Shown here in pieces: positions 5,928-14,591 of a DNA stretch of 64,000 bases (position 1 is the stretch's first letter; each line of letters starts with the position of its first letter). The stretch is taken from the NCBI GenBank assembly GCA_902363595.1, contig CABJAP010000008.1:154302-218301 (forward strand), read 5' to 3'. The translations under genes were made by a program, and so were the position numbers. This stretch comes from Clostridia bacterium (lineage in GTDB: Bacteria; Bacillota; Clostridia; Peptostreptococcales; Anaerovoracaceae). The notes below the pieces were generated by a model, which was not told where the DNA came from, searched no databases, and saw nothing but the letters and a program-made list of their open reading frames with translations.

Positions 5928-8555
5928 CTAAGCGTATGTCTCGTCTTCTTCTACTTCCTTTTCTTTCTTCTTAGCGAAGATCACCGTCAGTACCTGGATA
6001 ACGGCCAGTACAGCCATTACGACGGTCCATTTGTCCGTCCACTGCATGGGCAGCGACATATCTTCTGTCAGAACAAATACGATAATCGATCCAATGGCTA
6101 CGACTGCGCTGAACAGTCGAAGGATCCCTCTTCTCTTGATCTCCGTCTCCGGCTGGTCGTTTTCTTCATCAGCTTCCTGCTTCCTCCTTGTAACGTAGAG
6201 GATCAACAGAAGAATGCTCAGCAGCGCTGTTGCGATGGTTAAAATCAAGTTGAGGAGCGCCCAGTGGGCGCCTGCGCCTGCTGCCAGAGGTGTAGGCTGG
6301 TCTTTGATGGTAACCGGTGCTGCATCATCTCCATTATCATTGGCCGGAGCCGTCTGAGGGAGCGCTGCCGGCGGTATTGCGGCTGCAGGGCCTGCTGCCG
6401 CTGCTGCTGGGGCTGCCGCTGCTCCATTTCCCCCTGTCTGTCTCGTTGATGTTGTGGTGGTTGTCGTTGTAGTAGTGGTTGTCGTCGTTGCCGGCTGCTC
6501 CGGATCGCTATTATCAGGAACGATCAGCTCCGCGTAAACATCATCCCGTACATAGAGCCAGCAGTTATCGCTGAGATGGGCATCGCCTGTGGCATAATGG
6601 GCTGTGTGGACCGCGCCTTCAACCGCTTCATCTTCTTTTGCCTGATCCACATCCATGCTGAACCATTGGTCGCCGCCCTGAACCAGATAAGGCTGATTTT
6701 TATCCACAGTCACTGCGAAGGAACGATATCCCTCCGGCAGAGATACTTCTGCAGCTTTCTCGCTATAGAACAGATCCAGTCCGCTGTCGGGAATGGCGTC
6801 TTTATAAACGGTTACATCCAAGCCTTCATATTCCGCTTTGTTCATAAAGGTTCCCTGGAGCAGCTTCGCGCCGTTTGTGGCTTTACGACTTCCCTCAGTC
6901 CTATTAAAGGTATCTACTGCAAATTTTGTGCCGTCAGCCAGGGCAGTAACAGATGCTTTCTCGCTGACAGCGATATGGGCGGTATGTGTGTTTTCAGCAC
7001 CGGAGCCAATACCGGAGGCGCCCCATCCGCCGACAGCCTTGATGGCACCGCCGTCAACGTTGATATTGAGCTTGGTATTGGACGCATATTTCCCTGTATT
7101 GGGATCTCCGGATCCAATTCCCGCTCCGCCGAGTTTTTCGCTTCTTGTGCTAGCTCCCCCTTCTGCAGTGATCGTTCCGCCGCTGATGTCAACCATAACC
7201 TCATCGGCTCCGGATCCGCCGCCGATTCCCGCTCCGCCGCCTGCGGCTCCATTGGCGGAAATTTGGCCGCCGGAAAGGATAACTGCTGTTCGATCCAGCA
7301 AAGCAGCATCGCCTCTGCCGGTAATCCCTCTATCTTGATTACTGTTGGGGGTTCCGCCGCTGCCGATTCCGGCTGCACTGCTTGTAGCGGCGCTTCCATC
7401 TGCGGCCGCGACAACCTGCCCTCCGGTAATGGTAACGTTTCCGTGTCCTTCATAGCCGCCGCCAATTCCTGCTCCGCCGTGGTTCCTGGTGGCGCCCTGG
7501 CCGCCGGCAGCTTCAATATAACCGCCGCTGATGATGATTTTGCCGCTGTCGCCGTACATGCCGCCGCCGATTCCGGCCGCGTTTCCGCCGCCCGTTGCTT
7601 TCACCTTAGCGCTGCCGCTTATGGTAATGGTTCCGCCCTGGTAATATCCGGGGCCTTTGTCTCCATCATTGCCCTTATTTTTTGAACTTCCAAGCCCGGA
7701 TCCAATTCCTGCTCCGCCGCCTGCTCCTATGGCCGTCACGTCCGCATCACCGGTGATGGTGATCACTCCCCCGTCGCAGTGGTTAGCGCCGCCGACTCCG
7801 GCTCCGTTTCCGCTGCCCTTGGCTATAAGGATGCCCGACTTCATGAGAATGGTTCCGCAGGCCCGATCCGCTTTTTTATAGGAACCGTTTGATCCGCTGT
7901 TGGCAATGCCGCCGATTCCGGCCCCATTGTCACTTCCCTCTGCAGTCAGCTGTCCGTCTCCTTCAATGGTCACTTTATTTCCGACAGTAACCTGCAGAGC
8001 AGTATCCTTGTCGCCTTCGATCTGATTCTTTCCTTCTAAAATCAGAGTCACATCGGAGCCTTCGGTTAATTTCAAAGATTTTTTAATGTTGGCATCTTTC
8101 AGTACGATCGTGCCGCTGTATTTTTTTGCTGTGATCGTGCTGCCTGTTCCTGTTACAGTAACGGTATTTTTATGATCAAATGAAGAAGTTCCCTGGGTAA
8201 TCGTCTTTTCTGCAAGGTAAAGATCGCCGTCAGCCAAGTCCAGCGTGGAAGAAGCCTTTGCCTTTGCTTTTGCATCCTTTGTCACGGCTGTTTTGGTCTT
8301 TGCCGCCTTTACGGCCGGCTGCACCGGTTTTTCCTGTGTTTCTTTCTTTTGTTCTTCCTTTATTTCACCAGACTTCTCTTCCTGAGCCTGGTCTGTTTCC
8401 TTTGCATCGCTGTTTGCGGCAGCGGCCTCTGTCTGGAGGTCTGCCGGCTGGGTGCTTTCTTCAGCAGCAAAACTGGAGCCTGCGGCTTGCAGGCCAAAGA
8501 GCATGAATACTGCTGTTAAGCTTATGATTCTTAAGAATCGACGTTCTTTTCTCAT
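5928..8555 (-). CDS. Large exported glycine-rich repeat surface protein with C-terminal membrane segments
   Basis: An 875-residue protein. Residues 1-31 form a signal peptide (hydrophobic core ending SSFAAEES). A charged Lys/Glu/Ala-rich region follows to about 100, then a region to about 520 with nine copies of a [GA][AS]G[IV]G[GS] motif (GAGIGGG, AAGIGSG and similar). These alternate with short beta-rich segments such as GGTITISGSAKVKATGG, which suggests a right-handed beta-helix or carbohydrate-binding solenoid. A run of 13 threonines and an Ala/Pro-rich linker lead to three hydrophobic segments (about 765-865) and a charged tail. No LPXTG is visible, so anchoring is probably by the membrane segments. 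Function unknown; surface adhesion is a guess. Confidence 0.82.
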   Translation of the reverse strand: MRKERRFLRIISLTAVFMLFGLQAAGSSFAAEESTQPADLQTEAAAANSDAKETDQAQEEKSGEIKEEQKKETQEKPVQPAVKAAKTKTAVTKDAKAKAKASSTLDLADGDLYLAEKTITQGTSSFDHKNTVTVTGTGSTITAKKYSGTIVLKDANIKKSLKLTEGSDVTLILEGKNQIEGDKDTALQVTVGNKVTIEGDGQLTAEGSDNGAGIGGIANSGSNGSYKKADRACGTILMKSGILIAKGSGNGAGVGGANHCDGGVITITGDADVTAIGAGGGAGIGSGLGSSKNKGNDGDKGPGYYQGGTITISGSAKVKATGGGNAAGIGGGMYGDSGKIIISGGYIEAAGGQGATRNHGGAGIGGGYEGHGNVTITGGQVVAAADGSAATSSAAGIGSGGTPNSNQDRGITGRGDAALLDRTAVILSGGQISANGAAGGGAGIGGGSGADEVMVDISGGTITAEGGASTRSEKLGGAGIGSGDPNTGKYASNTKLNINVDGGAIKAVGGWGASGIGSGAENTHTAHIAVSEKASVTALADGTKFAVDTFNRTEGSRKATNGAKLLQGTFMNKAEYEGLDVTVYKDAIPDSGLDLFYSEKAAEVSLPEGYRSFAVTVDKNQPYLVQGGDQWFSMDVDQAKEDEAVEGAVHTAHYATGDAHLSDNCWLYVRDDVYAELIVPDNSDPEQPATTTTTTTTTTTTTSTRQTGGNGAAAAPAAAAAGPAAAIPPAALPQTAPANDNGDDAAPVTIKDQPTPLAAGAGAHWALLNLILTIATALLSILLLILYVTRRKQEADEENDQPETEIKRRGILRLFSAVVAIGSIIVFVLTEDMSLPMQWTDKWTVVMAVLAVIQVLTVIFAKKKEKEVEEDETYA

Positions 8556-8590
8556 GGGATTCTCCTATTCTTTCCTCATCTTGTGAGAAC

Positions 8591-8635
8591 AGTATACACC
8601 CCAAAAGTTACATAAGGGTTACATCACAATGTAAC
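8591..8635 (-). promoter_or_regulatory. Candidate promoter with three 11-bp-spaced operator half-sites
   Basis: Plus-strand GTTACAT occurs at 8607 and 8618, and its complement ATGTAAC at 8629, so all three start exactly 11 bp apart. On the minus strand a TATACT (8596-8591) lies downstream and the sites cover the weak -35 region. Half-sites spaced 11 bp that overlap a poor -35 are typical of OmpR/PhoB-type activation. The surface-protein start is 36 bp further on. Confidence 0.5.
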
Positions 8636-8650
8636 CCTTGTCTTTTTTTC

Positions 8651-9133
8651 TCAATCTGTTAAATTTTTTAGCTGGGCGCCGGTAATTTCCAGCAGAGGCT
8701 TCAACGGCACTTCCATTTGCAGCCCCACCTTCCCTGCGCTGACAATGATGGTATCCTGGGCAGCCGCGCTCTCATCGACAGCAGTTTTAAACTGCTTTTT
8801 CATCCCCACGGGGGAGCAGCCGCCTTTTATATAGCCGGTTACTTTTGTAATGTCCCTGGCGGGAATCATTTCGACCTTTTTTTCGCCAAAATGTTTTGCC
8901 GCCTTCTTCAAATTCAGTTCTTCGGCTACCGGGATGACGCACACATAGTATTCTTTGCTGTGCCCCTGCAGCACCAGCGTCTTAAATACGTGTTCAACGG
9001 GCATACCGGTCGCTCTGGCCACCGACACTCCATCCAAAAACCCGTCCGGGGCCTCATATTCGTAAACCTGATAGGGAATTTTTTTCGCTTCAATAATCCG
9101 CACAGCATTGGTCTTTGTCTTGCTGCGGGCCAT
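8651..9133 (-). CDS. ybaK: YbaK/EbsC-type Cys-tRNA(Pro) deacylase
   Basis: A 160-residue protein of the YbaK/ProX editing family, which hydrolyses mischarged aminoacyl-tRNA, classically Cys-tRNA(Pro). It has the family N-terminus (KTNAVRIIEAKKIPYQVYEY), the VFKTLVLQG strand with its conserved lysine, the IPVAEELNLKKAAK segment and GYIKGGCSPVGMKK, which carries the conserved GxxSPxG core. Length is typical. The gene sits one base after a GNAT acetyltransferase and may share its transcript. The E. coli-type specificity is inferred; related proteins deacylate other tRNAs. Confidence 0.9.
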   Translation of the reverse strand: MARSKTKTNAVRIIEAKKIPYQVYEYEAPDGFLDGVSVARATGMPVEHVFKTLVLQGHSKEYYVCVIPVAEELNLKKAAKHFGEKKVEMIPARDITKVTGYIKGGCSPVGMKKQFKTAVDESAAAQDTIIVSAGKVGLQMEVPLKPLLEITGAQLKNLTD

Positions 9134-9134
9134 C

Positions 9135-9767
9135 CTACTTAGCCTCCTTGATCAAATAAGTATTGGTAAATCCGAATTTCTCCGAATGTACCACATCGAT
9201 TACCCGAAATCCCAGGCTTTGATAGAAGGCCACATCATCATCCGTATTGGTAAAGAGCATGATCGGCAGACCCTCTTCCTTGGCAAAAGCACAAACGGCT
9301 TCCATCAGTTTGTGTCCCCGGCCCTGTTTCTGGCAGGCCGGCCGCACGCCTAAAAAGTCCGCATATAGATGGGGCTCCGGTATGTCAACCTGCTCTTCCA
9401 GCCGGTCCAACTCATCGAACAAAGCGACCCTGCACTGCTGTTCTTCTTCTGTGAGCTGAGCCATCGCCGCCTTATATTCAGGAGAATAGCTTCCAGCTTG
9501 AATATGCTTTTCTTCCGTGTAAGTCATATCCTTGGAATAGACCAGGCAGACCCCTTCATTGATGGACGGATCCAAGGCGAAAGCTTCGCCGTATTCCATA
9601 TCATAGGCCACATAGTAGCGCAGCGATGCTTCCAGTGCCGCTTCTTTGGCCCGTTTATCGGGGAAAGCGACCATCAGCTTGGGATAATCGGCAAACGCTT
9701 CTTTATAGGTTTGAATTAATTTTTCTTCATCTTCTCTTTTTAATTTATATAATCCTTTAATTTCCAT
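9135..9767 (-). CDS. GNAT family N-acetyltransferase
   Basis: A 210-residue acetyltransferase of the GNAT fold. The acetyl-CoA motif A is in LGVRPACQKQGRGHKLM (about residues 144-160), and FYQSLGFRVID is the usual motif-B end. The N-terminal half (EEKLIQTYKEAFADYPKL) resembles the small-molecule or polyamine-like GNAT group. It overlaps the upstream GNAT gene by 11 bases and is followed closely by ybaK, suggesting a three-gene transcript. Substrate cannot be told from sequence. Confidence 0.85.
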   Translation of the reverse strand: MEIKGLYKLKREDEEKLIQTYKEAFADYPKLMVAFPDKRAKEAALEASLRYYVAYDMEYGEAFALDPSINEGVCLVYSKDMTYTEEKHIQAGSYSPEYKAAMAQLTEEEQQCRVALFDELDRLEEQVDIPEPHLYADFLGVRPACQKQGRGHKLMEAVCAFAKEEGLPIMLFTNTDDDVAFYQSLGFRVIDVVHSEKFGFTNTYLIKEAK

Positions 9768-10290
9768 AATATTCTTCCTTCATCAGTGAATGGCATAAAA
9801 CATCCCGCAAGGTACCGTCGTAAATCCGATAGGCCTTACGGAGCATCCCTTCATAGGTAAATCCGCATTTTCGAATCACGCTCTGGGACCGCTTATTTTC
9901 CGGTCCGGTACAAATGCAGATCATATCCAGTTTCATCGTCTCAAAGCCGTAGCGTATTACTTCCAGGGCCGCTTCGGTCATGATTCCTTTGCCCCAGTAG
10001 GCCTCCGAAAGGGAGTACCCCAGCTCTCTGCTGTTGATATTGGGCCTGTATTTGTCCGTATCAAAGCCGATGCTGCCAATGGCTCTGCCGTTCTCCCGGT
10101 CTCGAATCGCCCAGACATTGTGAGGCCGAAAGATGGTTTTGATGATTCTCCTGGACTCCCGGACGTCCGAATGGGGTTTCCAGCCGGCGTGAGGGCCCAC
10201 ATTGGGATTCCTCGCGTATTCATAAAGATCTGCCGCGTCCTTTCTGGTCCAGGTGGAAAGGATCAGCCTCTTTGTCTCCAAAATTTTCAT
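9757..10290 (-). CDS. RimJ/RimL-type GNAT acetyltransferase
   Basis: A 177-residue GNAT of the ribosomal-protein-acetyltransferase-like group. MKILETKRLILSTWTRKDAADLYEYA is the classic N-terminus, LGYSLSEAYWGKGIMTEA is the acetyl-CoA loop, and NKRSQSVIRKCGFTYEGMLRKA is the conserved C-terminal motif. The start at 10290 is set by an AGGAGGTGAAT at about 10291-10301; an upstream extension has no ribosome binding site. The group often modifies protein N-termini or small toxins, but the substrate here is unknown. It is divergent from the lysozyme gene. Confidence 0.87.
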   Translation of the reverse strand: MKILETKRLILSTWTRKDAADLYEYARNPNVGPHAGWKPHSDVRESRRIIKTIFRPHNVWAIRDRENGRAIGSIGFDTDKYRPNINSRELGYSLSEAYWGKGIMTEAALEVIRYGFETMKLDMICICTGPENKRSQSVIRKCGFTYEGMLRKAYRIYDGTLRDVLCHSLMKEEYYGN

Positions 10291-10375
10291 ATTCACCTCC
10301 TGTTTTATAACTATACCACATAAGGTACCCATTTATCAAAGCTTTGCATATCGTATTATTGGGAGGAATATCACC

Positions 10376-11194
10376 ATGAAAAGAATATTGACTGTAGTCC
10401 TCGTTTTGATACTCTGCTTTTCCGTCGCCCAGCCGGTCTTTGCCGCCAGTGAGCAAAGGGGCATTGACGTAAGTCAGTGGCAGGGCAGAATCGATTATGC
10501 AAGAGTACGGGATGCGGGGATTCGGGTCGTATATATGAAAGCGGGAGAAGGTTCCCGGTTTGTAGATCCGTATTTTGAGCGAAATTACCGTGAGGCCAGA
10601 AGGCACCATTTGGATATCGGGTTTTATCATTTTGTGACGGCCAGAACGGTAGATGAAGGCCGCAGGCAAGCGCATTTTTTCGCGACGTTGATTAATGAGC
10701 GAAAGATGGAATGCCGACCGGCTATGGATTTTGAAGAGTTCGGAGACCTAAGCAGGCGTGAAATCAATGCCATTGCCCGAGCTTATATGGCGGAGCTGGA
10801 AAAGTTGACCGGATTGAAACCCATGCTTTATTCGGACGCCAGCAACGTTGAAAGCCTTTGGACACGGCACTTTGCCCGTTATCCGCTGTGGGTGGCTGAT
10901 TACGGCCGGGATGAACCTTACACCACTGGGCATTGGAGCACCTGGGAAGGTTTTCAGTACAGCGATCGAGGCCGAATTTCCGGTATCGACGGTCTTGTTG
11001 ATCTGGACCGCTTTAAGGACGGCGTTTATTTAAAGCGCCATGAAAGAGTTAAGGAACGGCCTGTTGTGTATCGGGTAAAGCGGGGCGATACCCTTGAAAA
11101 GATTGCCCGCCGCTATGATACGACCGTAGATAGAATTGTGGAGCTCAATCCAAACCTGATCCGCCCGGGAGAAAAACTGATTATTAAACGATAG
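10376..11194 (+). CDS. Secreted GH25 lysozyme with C-terminal LysM domain
   Basis: A 272-residue exported muramidase. Residues 1-23 are a signal peptide ending QPVFAA. A GH25 catalytic domain (about 28-215) has the start GIDVSQWQGRIDY, the strand GFYHFVTAR and the acidic pair in MDFEEF, where the catalytic Asp and Glu are expected. A single LysM (about 227-270: YRVKRGDTLEKIARRYDTT) binds peptidoglycan. The start at 10376 follows GGGAGGA; upstream in-frame codons have no signal peptide. It is likely a monocistronic cell-wall remodelling enzyme, ended by the terminator at 11553-11604. Confidence 0.92.
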   Translation: MKRILTVVLVLILCFSVAQPVFAASEQRGIDVSQWQGRIDYARVRDAGIRVVYMKAGEGSRFVDPYFERNYREARRHHLDIGFYHFVTARTVDEGRRQAHFFATLINERKMECRPAMDFEEFGDLSRREINAIARAYMAELEKLTGLKPMLYSDASNVESLWTRHFARYPLWVADYGRDEPYTTGHWSTWEGFQYSDRGRISGIDGLVDLDRFKDGVYLKRHERVKERPVVYRVKRGDTLEKIARRYDTTVDRIVELNPNLIRPGEKLIIKR

Positions 11195-11208
11195 CTTGCC
11201 CCCTCCGC

Positions 11209-11457
11209 TTGGATCTAAATCCAGGCAAACGAGGGCGGAGAGGCTTTACCTTATATGCCAAATGGATCGAGGAAGACCAGGCGTTATCATCTACTGCCGG
11301 CAGCCCATCACAGGACAGCACAGAACAGCAGAGGGCTGTATCGGCCACCGGCGATGCCCGTACAGATCTGTGGATACCAATATGTCTGCTGACGCTTTCC
11401 GGACTTGTACTGATTTGTCTGTACCGATTTACGAAAAGACGCAGAAAGAATCATTAA
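11209..11457 (+). pseudogene. Remnant of a surface protein: end of an InlB B-repeat plus membrane anchor
   Basis: An open frame of about 82 codons without its own start signal. It reads GFTLYAKW, the hallmark end of a Listeria-Bacteroides (InlB B) repeat, then a polar linker, a hydrophobic stretch (DLWIPICLLTLSGLVLICLY, about residues 53-72) and a basic tail RFTKRRRKNH. That is the architecture of the last 80 residues of an anchored surface protein with the rest gone. It starts about 12 bases after the lysozyme stop, so the lysozyme gene may sit at the deletion boundary. Confidence 0.55.
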
Positions 11458-11552
11458 TCATCTATGCAGACATGTCGCTGACAAGCAGCGACGCTTTGCA
11501 AGGTATGTTCTTTTATATTCCATCAAAGAGATACGTTCACATAGCGCACCAC

Positions 11553-11604
11553 AAAAAAACGATCAGGATTGGCTGATTTCATGGCATATCCTGATCGTTT
11601 TTTA
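11553..11604. terminator. Bidirectional intrinsic terminator
   Basis: ACGATCAGGAT and ATCCTGATCGT form a perfect 11-bp stem around a loop of about 18 bases, flanked by seven A on one side and six T on the other. It can end transcripts from both strands, the lysozyme side (plus) and the LTA-synthase-like gene (minus). Confidence 0.88.
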
Positions 11605-11723
11605 TCGCCGGGTGATCGGTCATAAACTGCCCCCAAAGAAGCAGTTCCTTCAAGGATTTTGATAGCAGCCGCTCAAAACACAGAATTCATAAAAGAGATT
11701 CATCAAGCCACAGCTAGCTCTCT

Positions 11724-13703
11724 TTATTCCGTCGTACTCAAGATTTCCTTGTTTTTCTCTACCTGGCTGATCTTCATCCTGCTGATGTCGGACGGATCCA
11801 CTTCTTCTTTCAGTCCCAGAATGGTCGGTCCCAGATAAATGGTATCCAGCACCTCTCCGTCCAGGGATATTTTACTGTATTCCGTAAAGTTTTCACCTTT
11901 AATATAATAATCTTCGCCGATTTTAACGATATCGTTGATCTTGATCGGATTGATGCCCATTTTCATATCTGTCGGCTTGAAGGGACTCTTCCCTCCATAG
12001 ATATAGTCTTGACCGTAAAGCATATCATAGGCCAGCATTTCTAAATTCTTCATATAGCCTGCGCTGTTCTCGTATTTCTGATGGTATTCGGTCAGCAGTC
12101 CTTCATGGATACCCAGCCGGTTGAGTACATCAGCACCAATCTCGTAAGCCGCCTGATTTTTATCCTCTTTTTTTAGGCCAAAATTATCCCATATAATATA
12201 TTCGGTCGAAAACAGGTCCTTGTTTTTCATCTGCTCCTCGGTCATATCCAGGGCCGGGAGATGGTCGCCGTACATGACGAGAACAACATCCTCATCGAAT
12301 TGAGAGAGCCGGTCGGTCAACTCTTTGATGAAAAGGTCCATTTCATAGACCTGATTCACATAATATTCATATTGCCATTTCTGTTCCTCGGACGGAGCCT
12401 TCGTTACGCTGACTGCCGGATTTTCAAGAACTTGCTCGGTGGGGTACTTGCCATGCCCCTGTACGGAAATGGTATAGATATAATCTCTGCCTTCTGTTGA
12501 TTTCATGGCATCGATCATTTGATCCGTCAGCAGACCGTCTTTGGCCCAGTTTTTTGCTGTCTTAACGACATTATTCATGTATTCCAGAGACGTAAAGGTA
12601 TCGAATCCCAGGTTGGGAAACACCTTATTTCTACCGTAAAACGCCCCTCTATGATTGTGAATGGCATGGGTGGAATAGCCGATATTCTTCAAATCATAAG
12701 GAATGCTTTCGCAGGTTTTCTCCAGCAGCACCGATTTATACGGATATTCTCCCGGGCCAAAGAATTTTACACTAATTCCGGTCATGGACTCGAATTCCGT
12801 ATTGGCGGTCCCTGCTCCTACGGACGGCACGGTCAAATAACCGGAGGAATATTCTTTCATCAGTTTTCGGTAGTTGGGCATGGGATCTTTCGAATAGCTG
12901 AAGCCTTCCACAAGGGTCGGGTCGATAAAAGATTCCAGCTGCAGGAAGATAATATTTGGATGTTTTTCATCCTCATCTTTTTTTTCAACCTTATAGGTGC
13001 CGTCTTTACTGAGCTCACCGCTCTTAAAAATGGACTTCACAGCCTGCTCCGAATAGCCGTCAGGCTTTCGGATGCCGGTATTGAGCCAAGTACTGATAAA
13101 GCAATAGGGCACCCCATAGTCGCGGTAGGCATACGCCAGATTGCCAAAGAACGTTTCCACGGTCTTAGTCTTAACAGCCCCCTGCCAGGCTCCGAATGTG
13201 GCAATTGCAACGATTAAGATGGCAGCAATACTTCTTTTATAATTGACTTTTCTCTTTGCTTTGGGAGCGAAAAGAAACAAAAGAATCAGTCCGGCTACAA
13301 GGACAAGGATGCCGACGATTGCCAGGATCAAGGTGGCCGTGGACAAATAGTTGGTGGCGATGGAAAGCCCGTCGCCCAGATTGGCCATATCTTTTACAGT
13401 AAACGGGGTCATACGGTTGAGCAGAATAATCCCGTTAGTAACCCCTAAAGCAACCCATAGCGCGGAAATCACCACATACCAAAAAATCTTTCGTCTGAAA
13501 AGAAGGACGATTGAATAAGTGGCAAAAATAATAAATGAATTAAACAAGAATACTGCGGGGCTTTCTGCAAAAAAACGGAGGCTCCCGATCAGCGAATGCC
13601 TTGCCATCGTTTCAATGAAGAGATTCATTGCCAGCGCCAGCACCGCAGAAAACACAATACTGTTTCGCAAATACTTTCTGTAAAAAGATTTCAACTTCTC
13701 CAT
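11724..13703 (-). CDS. LTA synthase-like membrane sulfatase/phosphoglycerol transferase
   Basis: A 659-residue membrane enzyme of the LtaS/sulfatase superfamily. Five hydrophobic segments lie in residues 1-180, then an extracellular catalytic domain from about 245. The metal and nucleophile sites look intact: NIIFLQLESF, the threonine in VGAGTANTEFESMTG, HNHRGAFYGRN and YGDHLPALD. The family transfers glycerol-phosphate from phosphatidylglycerol to lipoteichoic acid or related polymers. The ~110-residue C-terminal tail after the sulfatase core is usual for clostridial members. It lies six bases after rsmA on the same strand. The exact polymer is not deducible. Confidence 0.88.
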   Translation of the reverse strand: MEKLKSFYRKYLRNSIVFSAVLALAMNLFIETMARHSLIGSLRFFAESPAVFLFNSFIIFATYSIVLLFRRKIFWYVVISALWVALGVTNGIILLNRMTPFTVKDMANLGDGLSIATNYLSTATLILAIVGILVLVAGLILLFLFAPKAKRKVNYKRSIAAILIVAIATFGAWQGAVKTKTVETFFGNLAYAYRDYGVPYCFISTWLNTGIRKPDGYSEQAVKSIFKSGELSKDGTYKVEKKDEDEKHPNIIFLQLESFIDPTLVEGFSYSKDPMPNYRKLMKEYSSGYLTVPSVGAGTANTEFESMTGISVKFFGPGEYPYKSVLLEKTCESIPYDLKNIGYSTHAIHNHRGAFYGRNKVFPNLGFDTFTSLEYMNNVVKTAKNWAKDGLLTDQMIDAMKSTEGRDYIYTISVQGHGKYPTEQVLENPAVSVTKAPSEEQKWQYEYYVNQVYEMDLFIKELTDRLSQFDEDVVLVMYGDHLPALDMTEEQMKNKDLFSTEYIIWDNFGLKKEDKNQAAYEIGADVLNRLGIHEGLLTEYHQKYENSAGYMKNLEMLAYDMLYGQDYIYGGKSPFKPTDMKMGINPIKINDIVKIGEDYYIKGENFTEYSKISLDGEVLDTIYLGPTILGLKEEVDPSDISRMKISQVEKNKEILSTTE

Positions 13704-13709
13704 ATTCCT

Positions 13710-14591
13710 CTACTCCTGATGATTTTGATGGTTTTTTATGTGCTCTGTCATTTGATTGGCAATTGCGGCGAATTCATCCAGATCCAGCGTTTCCGCTCGT
13801 CTAACCGGGTCAATGTGAACCGCGTTTAGAATTTCCCTGACCGCGTCTTTTGAAAGTCCCGCGGCCCCTGTCAGAGAGTTGAGCAGTGTTTTGCGCCGCT
13901 GCCCGAAACCGGATTTAATACACACAAAGAACATCTTTTCATCAATCAGCTCCACTGGGTGCTGTTTGCGAATATCCAGTTTCAAGACTGATGAATCTAC
14001 TTTTGGCTGTGGAACAAAGACTTCCTTTGGAACAGCTGCCACCTGACGGATCGTACAATAGTATTGTACGGCTGCTGATAGTGCGCCGTAAGTCTTAGAA
14101 CCAGGACCCGCCTTAATCCGATCAGCCACTTCCTTCTGCATCATGATAGTGATGCTGTCCGCCGGCACATGGTCCTCCAGAATCTTCATGATAATGGGGG
14201 TCGTAATATAATAGGGCAGATTGCCGATAATCTTCACCCCGCCCTTTCCTCTGTAGCGCTCCACCAGCTCGGTGAGGTTTGTTTTGAGTACATCCTGATT
14301 AATGACGGTTACATTGGAATAAGGCGCCAAGGTTTCTTCCAGTATGGGAATCAAATTGCGGTCGATCTCAACCGCAGCGACTTTTCCCGCATATTGCGCC
14401 GCTTCCGCGGTCAGAACCCCGATCCCCGGCCCAATTTCAATGACCAGATCCTCCGGTCCGATATCCGAGCTTTCAATAATCCGGTCAATGATATTTTTAT
14501 CAGTAAGAAAATTCTGGCCCAGACTTTTGGAAAGCCTGAAGCCGTGTTTTTCCCTGATCTCTTTAATGGTCGATGGTGCGTAAAGTTTCAT
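13710..14591 (-). CDS. rsmA: 16S rRNA (adenine(1518)-N(6)/adenine(1519)-N(6))-dimethyltransferase
   Basis: A 293-residue KsgA/RsmA, which dimethylates two adjacent adenines in helix 45 of 16S rRNA late in 30S assembly. LSKSLGQNFLTDKNIIDRI (about residues 21-39) is the family signature, VIEIGPGIGVLTAEAA binds SAM, and the catalytic NLPYYITTPI is intact. The C-terminal domain with FGQRRKTLLNSL is also typical. The rnmV stop abuts its start, and rnmV-rsmA is a widespread Firmicute pair. Confidence 0.96.
   Translation of the reverse strand: MKLYAPSTIKEIREKHGFRLSKSLGQNFLTDKNIIDRIIESSDIGPEDLVIEIGPGIGVLTAEAAQYAGKVAAVEIDRNLIPILEETLAPYSNVTVINQDVLKTNLTELVERYRGKGGVKIIGNLPYYITTPIIMKILEDHVPADSITIMMQKEVADRIKAGPGSKTYGALSAAVQYYCTIRQVAAVPKEVFVPQPKVDSSVLKLDIRKQHPVELIDEKMFFVCIKSGFGQRRKTLLNSLTGAAGLSKDAVREILNAVHIDPVRRAETLDLDEFAAIANQMTEHIKNHQNHQE

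Noticed and set aside
6430..6495. Phase-variable simple repeat coding the threonine run
   Set aside because: The codons are a mix of synonymous ACN triplets, not one repeated unit, so slippage is unlikely.
6576..7685. Long open frame antisense to the glycine-rich surface protein (369 codons)
   Set aside because: It mirrors the repeated GGC/GCC-rich codons of the real gene, has no ribosome binding site, and the sense strand has a clear signal peptide and anchor.
13596..13829. Frame opposite the rsmA/LTA-synthase-like junction
   Set aside because: Overlaps two well-supported genes on the other strand and has no start signal or family.
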